Both the position numbers and the translations under genes were made by a program. Below, in pieces: positions 8,204 through 16,777 of a stretch of 45,681 bases of DNA (positions are counted from its first letter, which is position 1; each line of letters begins with the position of its first letter). The stretch covers positions 1 to 45,681 of the forward strand of contig UQQQ01000008.1 in NCBI GenBank assembly GCA_900543165.1, written 5' to 3'. The notes below the pieces were generated by a model, which saw nothing but the letters and a program-made list of their open reading frames with translations, ran no database searches and was not told where the DNA came from. This DNA is from an uncultured Dialister sp. (GTDB lineage: Bacteria; Bacillota; Negativicutes; Veillonellales; Dialisteraceae).

Positions 8204-8500
8204 TAGCCTTTGGGGCGTGCTGCCCCTTGATTGCGCGTGAAAGAGGGTGGAGCAGGTTCTGAAGGTTTAAAAGGTTCACAGGTTTTTCATCTTTCGCGGT
8301 TAAAACTTCGCGGCGCTTAGATCCTTCGACGCAGTTCTCATATTCCAGATTAGCCATTTTCTAACATACGACGTTTTTCTCCGCACAGGATGACGAAATG
8401 CGCCGCACCGCCCCCGTGAACCCATAGAACCCGCCAATCTCTGGCTACGCTCTTCGCTTCGCATTTTTTCGGCAGGAACGGATGAATGACCAGCTACTAA
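8204..8500. repeat. Gene-free region with dispersed repeat fragments
   Basis: The stretch around 8204-8245 (ggggcgtgctgccccttgat) recurs at about 16045-16085 as ggggcgtactgtcccttgat. The rest shows no credible reading frame or RNA gene that I can recognise. Confidence 0.4.
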
Positions 8501-8503
8501 ATA

Positions 8504-8512
8504 TGATACAAT
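8504..8512 (+). promoter_or_regulatory. Extended -10 promoter of dnaE
   Basis: TGATACAAT (extended -10) lies 95 bases before the chosen dnaE start. No good -35 is visible, as is common for extended -10 promoters. Confidence 0.5.
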
Positions 8513-8527
8513 AAGAAAAAGTTATTT

Positions 8528-8571
8528 TTAGGGAAACACTGATTCAGCGATTGCATCAGCATTCCCTTAGC
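8528..8571. repeat. Truncated relative of the TTAGGGAAAC element
   Basis: TTAGGGAAACACTGATT matches the MITE terminus at 7864-8030 and is followed within 10 bases by an imperfect inverted arm (GCATCAGCATTCCCTTAG). It lies in the dnaE 5' untranslated region and could form a hairpin there. Confidence 0.6.
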
Positions 8572-8606
8572 ATTCGAAAGAAAAAGAAGCGAAGAAGGTG
8601 TTTCCC

Positions 8607-11600
8607 TTGGATCCATTTGTTCATCTCCACGTCCACACCGAGTACAGCCTTTTCGATGGCACGTGCCGCATCAAGGAGCTGGTCTCCTATGTCAAGTCGC
8701 TCGGTCAGACGGCGGTTGCCATCACAGACCATGGTGTCATGTATGGCGCGGTCTACTTATATAAGGAGTGTATGGCTCAGGGCATCAAGCCGATCATCGG
8801 CTGCGAGGTCTATGTGACGAGGAAGAGCCGCTTCGAGCGGGCGAAGGGCGAGAAGGAGAAGCTGGGGCATCTGATCCTTCTGGCGGAAACGAATGAGGGC
8901 TACCAGAATCTCATCAAGATCTGCTCAAAGGGGTGGACGGAGGGCTATTTCCATAAGCCGCGTGTGGACCATGAGCTTCTTTCCCAGTATCACAAGGGCC
9001 TCATTGCTATGTCGGCGTGTGTGGCGGGGGAGCTCCCGCAGGCGATTTTAAACCGCGACATGGATGAAGCCAGAAAGGTGATCCGCTACTACATCGATAC
9101 GTTCGGGAAGGAGAACTATTTCCTCGAGCTGCAGAATCATGGCATCCCGGAAGAAGCGGATGTGCGTCCGGTGCTGGCGTCTTTGGCAAAAGAGTATGGG
9201 CTGGGGCTGGTCGCGACGAATGATTTCCACTATACGAAAAAAGAGGATGCGAAGAGCCAGGAGATCAAGCTCTGCATCTCCACGGGAAAGACACTGGATG
9301 ATCCCTATCATTTTCATTTCCCGAATGATGAATTCTACTGCAAGAGCGGGGAGGAGATGCGGGCGATCTTAGGCGAATATCCGGGGGCCATCGAGAATAC
9401 GGCCAAGATCGCGGAGCGCTGCCATGTGACTTTCACTTTTGGCGACCACAAGCTCCCGTCCTTTGATGTGCCGGAAGGCGAGACGTCAAAGTCGTATCTG
9501 AGGAGGCTCTGCGAGGCGGCGATTCCTGAGCGCTATCCAGAGCCTTCGGGAAAAGAGCAGGAGCGGCTGGACTATGAGCTCGGTGTCATCAATCAGATGG
9601 GATTCTCCGACTACTTCCTGATCGTCATGGACTTCATCCGCTATGCGAAGACGCACGGCATTCCGATCGGGCCGGGGCGTGGGAGCGCGGCGGGGAGCAT
9701 CGTCGCCTACCTCTTGCATATCACGGAAATCGACCCGCTGCGTTTCGACCTTCTCTTTGAACGCTTCCTGAATCCGGAGCGTGTCTCCATGCCGGATATC
9801 GATACTGATCTCTGCTACCGCGGACGCGGGCAGGTCATTGCGTACCTCGCGGAGAAATATGGCGCCGAGCAGGTGGCGCAGATCATCACCTTCGGTACGC
9901 TCGCGGCGCGTGCCGTCATCCGTGATGTCGGCCGTGTCATGAATCTGCCTCTTCGCGAAGTGGACAAGATCGCGAAGATGGTGCCGGGCGGCCCGGGCGT
10001 CACGCTGAAGAAGACACTGGAAGGCTCGAAGGAATTCAAAGACCTCTACGAGTCGAATGCGACCGTGCACACTCTGATCGACCACTGCCTCGACCTCGAA
10101 GGGCTTTCCAGAAATTCCGGTACGCATGCCGCTGGCGTCGTCATCTGCTCGAAGCCCGTCGATGAGTACGTGCCGATCCAGCTCACCGCGGATGATTTCA
10201 TCCAGACGCAGTACGAAAAAGATCAGGTCGAGCAGCTCGGCCTTCTCAAGATGGATCTCTTAGGGCTTAGGAATCTCACCGTCATCCATGATGCGATCGA
10301 GATGATCCGGGCGAACCGCGGTGTCACCATCGATATCAATCACATTCCTTCCGTCGATGAGAAGACGTGCGAGATGCTCTGCGTGGGCGACACCACAGGC
10401 GTCTTCCAGTCCGAGTCCACCGGCTTTACGAATCTTCTGATGAAGCTCCACCCGGACCGCTTCGAAGACCTCATCCCGATGGTCGCGCTCTACCGTCCGG
10501 GGCCTTTGGGAAGCGGCATGGCGGAAGATTTCATCAAGAGAAAACACGGCGAGATCCCCATCGAGTATCCGCATCCATCACTGGCTCCCATCCTGAAGGA
10601 AACCTACGGCGTCATCCTCTATCAGGAACAGGTCATGCAGATCGCCTCTGTCATGGGCGGCTTCTCCCTCGGTCAGTCCGACATGCTCCGCCGCGCCATG
10701 GGGCACAAGGAGCCGGAAATCCTGCAGAAGAACCGAGACACCTTTGTCACAGGTGCCGTGAAGAACGGCGTCGATGAGAAGACGGCGAATTACGTCTTCG
10801 ACCTTATGGTCCACTTCGCCGGTTACGGCTTCAATAAATCCCACAGCGTCTGCTACGGCTGGATCGCCTGGCAGACCGCCTACCTCAAGGCACACTACCG
10901 CGCCGAATTCATGGCTGCCATGATGACCTGCTACAATGGCGACAAGAACAAGGTCAGCCGCTATATTTCCGATACCCGTCGGGCGGGCGTGGAAATCGCC
11001 GCACCGGATGTCAATCTCTCCGAAGCCTATTTTTCCGTCAGCGGGAATAAAATCCTCTTCGGACTTGATGCCATCCAGAACGTCGGAGAGAACGCCGTCG
11101 AAGCCATCATCAAAGCCCGGCAGAAGGGCGGCCCCTTCACCTCCATGTCGGATTTCTTGGAGCGCGTCGAAGGCAAAGGCCTCAATAGCCGCGCGTGTGA
11201 AAGCCTCATCCGCTGCGGTGCGATGGACGGCTTCGGCTACAACCGTTCCCAGCTCCTCGCCGCACTCCCGCAGGTCATGAGTGATGTCGCCGCTACGAAG
11301 AGCGACCGGGAGAGCGGACAGATGTCTCTCTTCGGCGGGGACGAGATGAAGAAATCCGTCATCTACCCCGACCTCGCTGATATGGACGCGGATGAAAAGA
11401 TCGACTGGGAAAGAAAGCTCTTGGGCTTCTACGTCAGCGGTCATCCGCTCGACAAGTACAAGAAACAGATGGCCGCCTGCACGCCCATCTATCAGCTCGA
11501 GACAGAAGGCAGCCGCTACGATGGAAAGGCAGTCACATTGGGCGGCACCGTCACCCGTGTGAAGGGCATGGTCACCAAGAAGGGCGCGCCCATGGGTTAC

Positions 11601-12029
11601 GTCACCATCGAAGACTATGAAAGTGAGATCGAAGCCGTCCTCTTCCCCTCCGTCTGGGAAGCCGCGCGCCCCTTCCTCACCGAAGACGCGCCCATCTGTA
11701 TCCGCGGCCGCGTCCAGTCGAACGAGCGTGAAGTCAAGATCTTGGCCGACAGCATCATACCGATGGCCCAGTTCAAAAAGATTGTCCGCGTGCCGGTCGA
11801 TGAAGTCCACCTCTACGTTGATCCCCGTCATGAGACAGACAAGGTCAGTGCCGCCCTCGCCAGAGTCCTTGCGAAATACCATGGCGGCACACCCGTCATC
11901 CTCCACCTCATATCCTCAAGGCAGGAGATCCGCATGGTGCCGAAATTCTACGTCGACTTTTCCGAAGAAGCCGAAGAAGCGCTGAAAGGGCTCCTCGGCA
12001 ATGCGGCGGTCGAGGGGAGAAAAAATTAA
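8607..12029 (+). CDS. dnaE: DNA polymerase III alpha subunit (DnaE)
   Basis: Replicative polymerase. About 1140 residues, typical for DnaE1. An N-terminal PHP domain starts at once with PFVHLHVHTEYSLFDG and ITDHG. The polymerase core carries GPGRGSAAGS (~355-364) and the catalytic PDIDTD with Asp397 and Asp399. A helix-hairpin-helix region and the C-terminal OB-fold (VTLGGTVTRVKGMVTKKG, then YVTIEDYESEIEAVLF) follow. TTG at 8607 is chosen as start because AAGGTG lies six bases upstream and the protein then begins LDPFVHLHVHTEYS as in homologues; a GTG three codons earlier (8598) overlaps that ribosome site. The gene is monocistronic and followed by a terminator. Confidence 0.96.
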   Translation: MDPFVHLHVHTEYSLFDGTCRIKELVSYVKSLGQTAVAITDHGVMYGAVYLYKECMAQGIKPIIGCEVYVTRKSRFERAKGEKEKLGHLILLAETNEGYQNLIKICSKGWTEGYFHKPRVDHELLSQYHKGLIAMSACVAGELPQAILNRDMDEARKVIRYYIDTFGKENYFLELQNHGIPEEADVRPVLASLAKEYGLGLVATNDFHYTKKEDAKSQEIKLCISTGKTLDDPYHFHFPNDEFYCKSGEEMRAILGEYPGAIENTAKIAERCHVTFTFGDHKLPSFDVPEGETSKSYLRRLCEAAIPERYPEPSGKEQERLDYELGVINQMGFSDYFLIVMDFIRYAKTHGIPIGPGRGSAAGSIVAYLLHITEIDPLRFDLLFERFLNPERVSMPDIDTDLCYRGRGQVIAYLAEKYGAEQVAQIITFGTLAARAVIRDVGRVMNLPLREVDKIAKMVPGGPGVTLKKTLEGSKEFKDLYESNATVHTLIDHCLDLEGLSRNSGTHAAGVVICSKPVDEYVPIQLTADDFIQTQYEKDQVEQLGLLKMDLLGLRNLTVIHDAIEMIRANRGVTIDINHIPSVDEKTCEMLCVGDTTGVFQSESTGFTNLLMKLHPDRFEDLIPMVALYRPGPLGSGMAEDFIKRKHGEIPIEYPHPSLAPILKETYGVILYQEQVMQIASVMGGFSLGQSDMLRRAMGHKEPEILQKNRDTFVTGAVKNGVDEKTANYVFDLMVHFAGYGFNKSHSVCYGWIAWQTAYLKAHYRAEFMAAMMTCYNGDKNKVSRYISDTRRAGVEIAAPDVNLSEAYFSVSGNKILFGLDAIQNVGENAVEAIIKARQKGGPFTSMSDFLERVEGKGLNSRACESLIRCGAMDGFGYNRSQLLAALPQVMSDVAATKSDRESGQMSLFGGDEMKKSVIYPDLADMDADEKIDWERKLLGFYVSGHPLDKYKKQMAACTPIYQLETEGSRYDGKAVTLGGTVTRVKGMVTKKGAPMGYVTIEDYESEIEAVLFPSVWEAARPFLTEDAPICIRGRVQSNEREVKILADSIIPMAQFKKIVRVPVDEVHLYVDPRHETDKVSAALARVLAKYHGGTPVILHLISSRQEIRMVPKFYVDFSEEAEEALKGLLGNAAVEGRKN

Positions 12030-12118
12030 GAAATAGTAGCTAGTGACTGGTGACTAGGGATTGGGGTTTCACTTCTAAGCTGACTTCTCAGCCGATGATA
12101 ATTGATATGGCATAAACA

Positions 12119-12165
12119 GCGCCCTGCAGCGAATCTCGGGATTCCGTTGCAGGGCGTTTTTGTTG
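12119..12165 (+). terminator. Terminator of dnaE
   Basis: GCGCCCTGCAGCGAATC pairs with GATTCCGTTGCAGGGCG and is followed by TTTTTG. Confidence 0.88.
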
Positions 12166-12230
12166 TTTATGAGAAATGGAAAACAGGAAGATGCGGAGAA
12201 ATGTTCTCTTATCTAATAACAATACATTGA

Positions 12231-12259
12231 TTGATAAATTTATCGATAAATAGTACAAT
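12231..12259 (+). promoter_or_regulatory. Promoter with internal palindrome (operator) of the first toxin-antitoxin operon
   Basis: TTGATA, 17 bases, TACAAT. The spacer contains the perfect 14-bp palindrome ATTTATCGATAAAT (12238-12251), placed where an antitoxin could bind and block RNA polymerase. Autoregulation is the rule for such operons; the site assignment is inferred. Confidence 0.7.
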
Positions 12260-12279
12260 GAGAACAGGAGGATACGACT

Positions 12280-12609
12280 ATGGAAAACTTAGCACCAGCT
12301 TTGAAGAATACGATTCCCATCAGCCTGTTTAATAAAGGGATGGCGGGGAAGATTTTCAAAAGTGTCAAAGAAAATGGCTCCAAGGTTGTGATGAAGAACA
12401 ATGTACCGGAATGCGTTCTCATGTCGCCCGAGAGCTATCTTGCAATGACTGAAAAACTGGAAAACGCTGAACTGCTTGCACTCGCGCTGCATCGGATCGA
12501 GAATGGGGCTTTTTCGCAGACCAAAGACTGGGATGAAGTACGGAAAGAACTTGGAATCTCATCCGAAGATATTGCGGATGTTGATGATGCTGAGGTGGAA
12601 TTTGAATGA
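12280..12609 (+). CDS. Antitoxin, Phd/YefM-type
   Basis: 109 residues. The N-terminal half resembles the Phd/YefM DNA-binding fold: IPISLFNKGMAGKIFKSVKE, then a strand KVVMKNNVPECVLMSPESYLAM that matches the family's typical V.(K)N..P..V(L)(M)S...Y pattern. The C-terminal half is acidic (DIADVDDAEVEFE), as expected for the toxin-neutralising tail. AGGAGG lies eight bases upstream of the ATG. The stop overlaps the toxin start by four bases (ATGA), showing translational coupling. Likely neutralises the downstream toxin and represses the operon through the palindrome in its promoter. Confidence 0.8.
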   Translation: MENLAPALKNTIPISLFNKGMAGKIFKSVKENGSKVVMKNNVPECVLMSPESYLAMTEKLENAELLALALHRIENGAFSQTKDWDEVRKELGISSEDIADVDDAEVEFE

Positions 12610-12914
12610 TATGGCATGTTCGTTTTTCCACTTTTGCAGAAAAGGATTGGAAAAGCTTTGATCGCTACCATCAGAAAGTCATTGATAAGGCCATACAGAA
12701 AGTGATGCAGAACCCGACGGCGGATGGCTATGGAAAGCCACTGGCGAATCTGAGCGGGAGCCATCTGCATGGTTTGTATAAGATCAAACTAAAAAAATCC
12801 GGCATTCGGATCGTCTACGCGCTGATTGAGGTGGAAGGTGAGAGGCTGATTATTATTATCGGTGCGAGAGCGAATGATGAAGTGTATGATATTGCGGCCA
12901 AACGCTATGCATGA
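12606..12914 (+). CDS. RelE/ParE-superfamily toxin
   Basis: 102 residues, a typical size. The N-terminus (WHVRFSTFAEKDWKSFDRYHQKVIDKAIQKV) matches the two-helix RelE/ParE start. The middle has GKPLANLSGSHLHGLYKIKL and the strand IRIVYAL, then LIIIIGARANDEVYDIA, matching the family's L.G.....yki(r)l....yRivY pattern. RelE-type members cleave mRNA at the ribosome and ParE-type members poison gyrase; the sequence alone does not say which this is. Translationally coupled to its antitoxin. Confidence 0.82.
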   Translation: MIWHVRFSTFAEKDWKSFDRYHQKVIDKAIQKVMQNPTADGYGKPLANLSGSHLHGLYKIKLKKSGIRIVYALIEVEGERLIIIIGARANDEVYDIAAKRYA

Positions 12915-12957
12915 ATGAAAAAAGATGAAAAAAATCTGAAGACAACAACGGCAGAAC

Positions 12958-12992
12958 AAAGGAGGCAAGCCTGGCGGGCAGCCTCTTTTTGT
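12958..12992 (+). terminator. Terminator of the first toxin-antitoxin operon
   Basis: AAGGAGGC pairs with GCCTCTTT over a GC-rich loop, followed by TTTTTG. Confidence 0.75.
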
Positions 12993-13057
12993 TATGCTAC
13001 ATTTCGGAGCAAGGCAATAAGTTTTCGCAACTTTCTCACGCAAAAAGCTCCCACTTA

Positions 13058-13066
13058 TGCTATACT
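13058..13066 (+). promoter_or_regulatory. Extended -10 promoter of etfBA
   Basis: TGCTATACT (TGn plus TATACT), about 120 bases upstream of etfB. No clear -35. Confidence 0.5.
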
Positions 13067-13189
13067 TTAAACAAATATGGATAATGGGGACAGTAGGCGA
13101 AGCCTTATTTTTCTATAGCCCCGTTTATCCTGTGGCGCGGCGTTCGTGCTGCGTGGCATATGATTTCGACCTCACAGAAGGGAGACACT

Positions 13190-13981
13190 ATGAAGTTTCT
13201 GGTTTGTATCAAACAGGTCGTCGACACATCGAAGATGGAAGTCGATCCGACTACAGGAAGACTGAAAAGAAATAATGCGAACAGCATCATGAATCCGCTG
13301 GATCTCCATGCGCTGGAAGCGGCATTCTCGCTGCGCGATGAAGTGGGCGGCACGGTGACGGTCATCACCATGGGTCCCCCGCAGGCAGCTGCTGTCCTGA
13401 AGGATGCGGTCGCTATGGGCGCTGATGAAGTATACCTCGTGACGGACCGCGCATTTGGCGGTGCGGATACTCTTGCGACGAGTTACACGCTGGCTAAGGC
13501 GATCGAGAAGCTGGGAACATTCGATCTCATTTTCTGCGGGCAGGAGTCCATCGACAGCAATACGGCGCAGATCGGCCCGGAGATCGCTGCGACGCTCGGC
13601 ATCGCGGATGTGAGTGCAGCCGTAGGCATTTCCTATGAGAAGGAAGGCTTCCTGACTGTGAAGCGCCAGATCGGTGGGAATATCGAGGTGCTCGAGCTTG
13701 CTCTTCCGGCGGTTGTCACTGCGACAGAAGCGCTGAACCATGCGAGATACCCGAGCATCAAGGGTCTCCTCAAGAAGGATGAAGTGGAGATCGGAAATCT
13801 GACGGCAGCCGATCTGCCGGTCGATCCGGCGCGCATCGGCATGAAGGGCTCTCCGACGCAGGTCCGTCAGGTCCGTCCGGTCGTGCCGCCGAAAAAAGAA
13901 AATCTCCGCATCGAAGGAAAGACGACGGAAGAAGCGGCAGATCTCTTCCTATCGGCTATGCAGAAACTGAAGGTCATCTAA
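13190..13981 (+). CDS. etfB: Electron transfer flavoprotein beta subunit
   Basis: 263 residues, standard for EtfB, starting MKFLVCIKQVVDTSKMEVD with the family hallmark CIKQV. An AMP/FAD-binding segment with ATSYTLAKAI and FCGQESIDSNTAQIGPE follows. It forms a heterodimer with EtfA that moves electrons between flavoprotein dehydrogenases and the membrane or a bifurcating partner. ATG 13190 is preferred over an in-frame upstream ATA-region extension because GGGAG lies six bases upstream and homologues begin MK.LVC. Ten bases separate it from etfA. No acyl-CoA dehydrogenase is adjacent, so the partner is not indicated. Confidence 0.95.
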   Translation: MKFLVCIKQVVDTSKMEVDPTTGRLKRNNANSIMNPLDLHALEAAFSLRDEVGGTVTVITMGPPQAAAVLKDAVAMGADEVYLVTDRAFGGADTLATSYTLAKAIEKLGTFDLIFCGQESIDSNTAQIGPEIAATLGIADVSAAVGISYEKEGFLTVKRQIGGNIEVLELALPAVVTATEALNHARYPSIKGLLKKDEVEIGNLTAADLPVDPARIGMKGSPTQVRQVRPVVPPKKENLRIEGKTTEEAADLFLSAMQKLKVI

Positions 13982-13991
13982 GGAGGGCGAA

Positions 13992-14996
13992 ATGGATTTT
14001 TCTGAATACAAAGGTATTTATGTCATCGGAGCGCTTGCGAATGGCAAGATCCAGAAGGTCACCGGTGAACTGACCGGCGAAGCCCGCGTACTGGCTGACC
14101 AGCTGGGAGAAGAAGTCGCAGTCGTCCTCATCGGTGCTGATCTCAAGGATCCGGCATCCTCGCTGATCTCCCTCGGCGCGGATAAGGTCTACGTGATCGA
14201 TCATCCGCTTCTTTCCCACTATGATGGGAAAGCGTACCAGAAAGCACTGGCGCCGTTCCTCTTGGAGAAGAAACCCGATACCATCATCTTTGGCGCGACG
14301 CCGTTCGGCCGCGATCTCGCTCCGCGTCTGGCAGCAGAGCTCGTCTGCGGCGTCACGGCGGATGTGACGGAGCTTTCGGCAGATACCGAGAAGGGGCTCG
14401 TCATCTGGTCGCGTCCGGCGATGGATGGGAATATCATGGCTGACATCGTATCTCCGGACTACCGTCCTCAGGTCGGTACGGTCCGCCCGGGCATCTTCAA
14501 GTATCCGCAAGCCGATGCTTCCCGCACGGGGGAGGTCATCGCTCTCCCCGTTTCCCTCGAAGAGAAGGATCTCGGCACGGTGCTGAAGGAAATCATCGCC
14601 GGTGAGAAGGACAGCCATCCGGTCGAAAACGCGAAGGTCGTCGTCGCAGGCGGCCGCGGTATCCGCACGGAAGAGGAATGGGCGAAGGTCCATGAACTCG
14701 CAGACCTCTTGGGGGCAGCTGTCGGCTGCAGCCGTCCGATCGCAGAACTCGGCTGGGAACCGCATCGCCACCAGATTGGTCAGACCGGCAAGGGCGTAGC
14801 GCCGAAGATATATTTCGCACTCGGCATCTCGGGCGCGATGCAGCACATGTGCGCGGTCAATGCGGACATTGTCATCGCGGTCAATAAGGATCCGAAGGCG
14901 CCGATCATGGAAATGGCAGACTACGCTGTCGAAGCGGATCTGAAGGATTTCCTCCCGCTCCTCATCGAAAAGATCAAAGCACTGAAAAGCAAATGA
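13992..14996 (+). CDS. etfA: Electron transfer flavoprotein alpha subunit
   Basis: 334 residues, normal EtfA length. The C-terminal FAD domain is clear: GGRGIRTEEEW, then AAVGCSRPIAELGW, HQIGQTGKGVAPKIYFALGISGAMQH, and NKDPKAPIMEMADY. The Shine-Dalgarno is AGGAGGGCGAA-ATG. Forms the ETF heterodimer with the preceding gene. A stem with GAGAG/CTCTC and AAGGGAT/ATCCCTT arms follows at 15007-15052 but lacks a T-run, so termination there is uncertain. Confidence 0.96.
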   Translation: MDFSEYKGIYVIGALANGKIQKVTGELTGEARVLADQLGEEVAVVLIGADLKDPASSLISLGADKVYVIDHPLLSHYDGKAYQKALAPFLLEKKPDTIIFGATPFGRDLAPRLAAELVCGVTADVTELSADTEKGLVIWSRPAMDGNIMADIVSPDYRPQVGTVRPGIFKYPQADASRTGEVIALPVSLEEKDLGTVLKEIIAGEKDSHPVENAKVVVAGGRGIRTEEEWAKVHELADLLGAAVGCSRPIAELGWEPHRHQIGQTGKGVAPKIYFALGISGAMQHMCAVNADIVIAVNKDPKAPIMEMADYAVEADLKDFLPLLIEKIKALKSK

Positions 14997-15067
14997 GCGT
15001 TAAGAAAAAGGGATAAGCGGCGGGGGAGAGAGCTGCTCTCGATCCCTTGCCTCATAAGCCATAATAA

Positions 15068-15080
15068 TAACAATTTGTTA
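15068..15080. promoter_or_regulatory. Palindrome TAACAATTTGTTA before the aminotransferase-like gene
   Basis: A perfect 6+6 inverted repeat around one base, ending just before the GGAGG ribosome site. It could be an operator or a small hairpin affecting translation. Function is inferred only from its position. Confidence 0.3.
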
Positions 15081-15094
15081 CGGAGGTGAGACAT

Positions 15095-15973
15095 ATGGCA
15101 GAAAGAAAAACTACCATATACTACAATCACAATTTCTATTATGATTTCTCCCAGATCATCGCGGCAGATGACAGAGGACTCCAGTTTGGTGACGGATGCT
15201 ATGAATGGATTCGCGTCTACAAAGGCCATCCGTTTGCTCTTTCCTATCACACCGACCGTCTGTACCGCTCCATGCGTCTTCTGGGCATTCGTCCCGTGAC
15301 AGCACCGGACGAATTCACTGAAATCGTGGAAACCGTCGTCGAAGAAAGCGGCATCGAAGAAGGCTATGTGAAGATCATCGTCACCCGCGGGCAGGGCGAT
15401 CATGATTTCCTGATCCCGGCTAGAAATCAGCTGCGCCCGAATGTCCTTGTCTACGCCAAACCGATCAGCTTGGATGCCATTGCCAAAGTGCAGGACGGCG
15501 TGAAGTGCATCACGATGAAAGATGATCGCGGCCATCACTGCGACATCCTTTCCCTCTCTCAGGTGGATAACCTTCTCGCGCGTCAGGATGCACTGAAGCA
15601 GGGCTGCTACGACGGCATCTTCATCAGAGACGGCCTTCTGACCGAAGCCACTCACTCGAATGTCCTCATTGTCAAGGCGGGCGTCATCTGGACCCCGGGC
15701 ACGAATGAATTCATGACCCGCGGCATCACACGCTCCCTCGTCCTTTCCCGCGTCGCTCCGACCGCCGGCGTCACCTCCATCGATGATGCGACAGATCCGG
15801 TCCGCCTCGAAGATATGATGAATGCGGAAGAAGTCTTCCTCACGAATTCTCAGGACGGCATCATCCCGGTCCTCTCCATCGACGGACAGCCGATCGGCAA
15901 TGGAGAAGTCGGCCCTGTCACCCGTAAGATCCAGCAGCACTATGCGCATCTCATGAGCGACGGTTTGCCGTAA
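15095..15973 (+). CDS. Class IV aminotransferase-fold protein (D-amino acid transaminase-like) lacking the catalytic lysine
   Basis: 292 residues, close to the D-alanine transaminase family: DDRGLQFGDGCYEWI near residue 28, HTDRLYRSM, VTRGQGDHDF, the TEATHSNV phosphate-binding segment, TRGITRS, and EEVFLTNSQDGIIPV. In that family PLP is bound to a lysine in the motif CDIKSLN. Here the aligned segment reads CDILSLSQVDN, with codon CTT (Leu152) at the lysine place. The flanking C, D, I, S, L and the following L.(A)(R/K)Q are conserved, so the alignment is firm. The protein may not be a transaminase, or it may use another residue. ATG 15095 follows GGAGGTGAGACAT; a GTG three codons upstream lies inside that ribosome site. 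Terminator downstream. Confidence 0.85.
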   Translation: MAERKTTIYYNHNFYYDFSQIIAADDRGLQFGDGCYEWIRVYKGHPFALSYHTDRLYRSMRLLGIRPVTAPDEFTEIVETVVEESGIEEGYVKIIVTRGQGDHDFLIPARNQLRPNVLVYAKPISLDAIAKVQDGVKCITMKDDRGHHCDILSLSQVDNLLARQDALKQGCYDGIFIRDGLLTEATHSNVLIVKAGVIWTPGTNEFMTRGITRSLVLSRVAPTAGVTSIDDATDPVRLEDMMNAEEVFLTNSQDGIIPVLSIDGQPIGNGEVGPVTRKIQQHYAHLMSDGLP

Positions 15974-15991
15974 CAGGTCAATGCATACTAT

Positions 15992-16030
15992 AAAGAACGC
16001 ACTGCGAATGATTTCGCGGTGCGTTTTTCT
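15992..16030 (+). terminator. Terminator of the aminotransferase-like gene
   Basis: AACGCACTGCGAA pairs with TTCGCGGTGCGTT, followed by TTTCTTTT. Confidence 0.82.
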
Positions 16031-16125
16031 TTTCTGGTTCAGGGGTAGACTACGGGGCGTACTGTCCCTTGATTGGGAATGAAAGTCTCTCTTGAATGAG
16101 AAATTAGAAATGAGAAATGCGAAAT

Positions 16126-16240
16126 GGTGGTGCGGCGTATAAAAATATGGAAGCGCCGCGGAACATAGATGGTGGCGATGCCAGAAGGTGGCATTTCAGT
16201 CACAAGTCACAAGTCACTAGTCACTTTGCTCCCCTAATCC
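16126..16240. repeat. Dispersed intergenic repeat, copy 2 (GGTGGTGC...GCGCCGCGGA type)
   Basis: Matches 1431-1490 (ggtggtgcggcgtataaaaa, gcgccgcggaacatagatgg) and is again followed by GTCACAAGTCACTAGTCAC quasi-repeats. Confidence 0.7.
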
Positions 16241-16299
16241 CTAACCCCTAACCCTTGCTTTCAAACTTGTGGTGGCGGCTTCACCGCTTGATATGAATA

Positions 16300-16600
16300 G
16301 CCTTCCCCTCGAAGGGAAGGTGTCCCGAAGGGGCGGATAGGGTACTAGCGGTATGAAAGAGAGCGGAAAAATGCGTCTCAAGCCGACAATTAACGAGAGC
16401 ACCCTATCCACCGCTGCGCGGTTCCCCTTCCCAATGGAGAAGGCTGCGATACAAGGATGCGGCTTTTCTCGCATCGTCAAAGCGAATACAGGATACGTGG
16501 AGAAAAACAATACGGACGAACGTAGCCTTCCCCTCGAGGGGGAAGGTGCCTCGAAGGGGCGGATAAGGCATTGGCGGTATGAAAAAGAGTGGGGATATGC
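16300..16600. repeat. Cluster of palindromic CCTTCCCCTCGAGGGGAAGG-type repeats
   Basis: Copies start near 16302 and 16521 (AGCCTTCCCCTCGA, then GGGAAGGTG, CCGAAGGGGCGGATA, and GGCGGTATGAAA) and a diverged inverted copy covers 16403-16450. The same unit recurs at 20712-20850 and 21100-21150. At 16470-16600 and 20712-20850 the similarity extends over about 130 bases. The palindromic core could fold in RNA. Frames through it give only repeat-encoded peptides, so no gene is called. Confidence 0.75.
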
Positions 16601-16733
16601 GTTTCAAGCAGGCGATTTCCGGCAGCAGCCGAGCACCGATTTTTTAAACAGTGATGCCAGGAAGCAGCCCCGAAAGCAGCATGGAAGACACAAGTCAATA
16701 AAGGCTCCCCATCCATGAACCTCTTCTCTCCTG

Positions 16734-16742
16734 TGCTATAAT
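16734..16742 (+). promoter_or_regulatory. Extended -10 promoter of sppA
   Basis: TGCTATAAT, 36 bases before the start codon. Confidence 0.6.
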
Positions 16743-16777
16743 GAAACTATCAGCCAATAAATGAAAGGACGATTTCT

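Noticed and set aside
16241..16718. Several short frames on both strands between the aminotransferase-like gene and sppA
   Set aside because: They are made of the dispersed palindromic repeat, recur in the same form near 20.7 kb, and lack ribosome sites.
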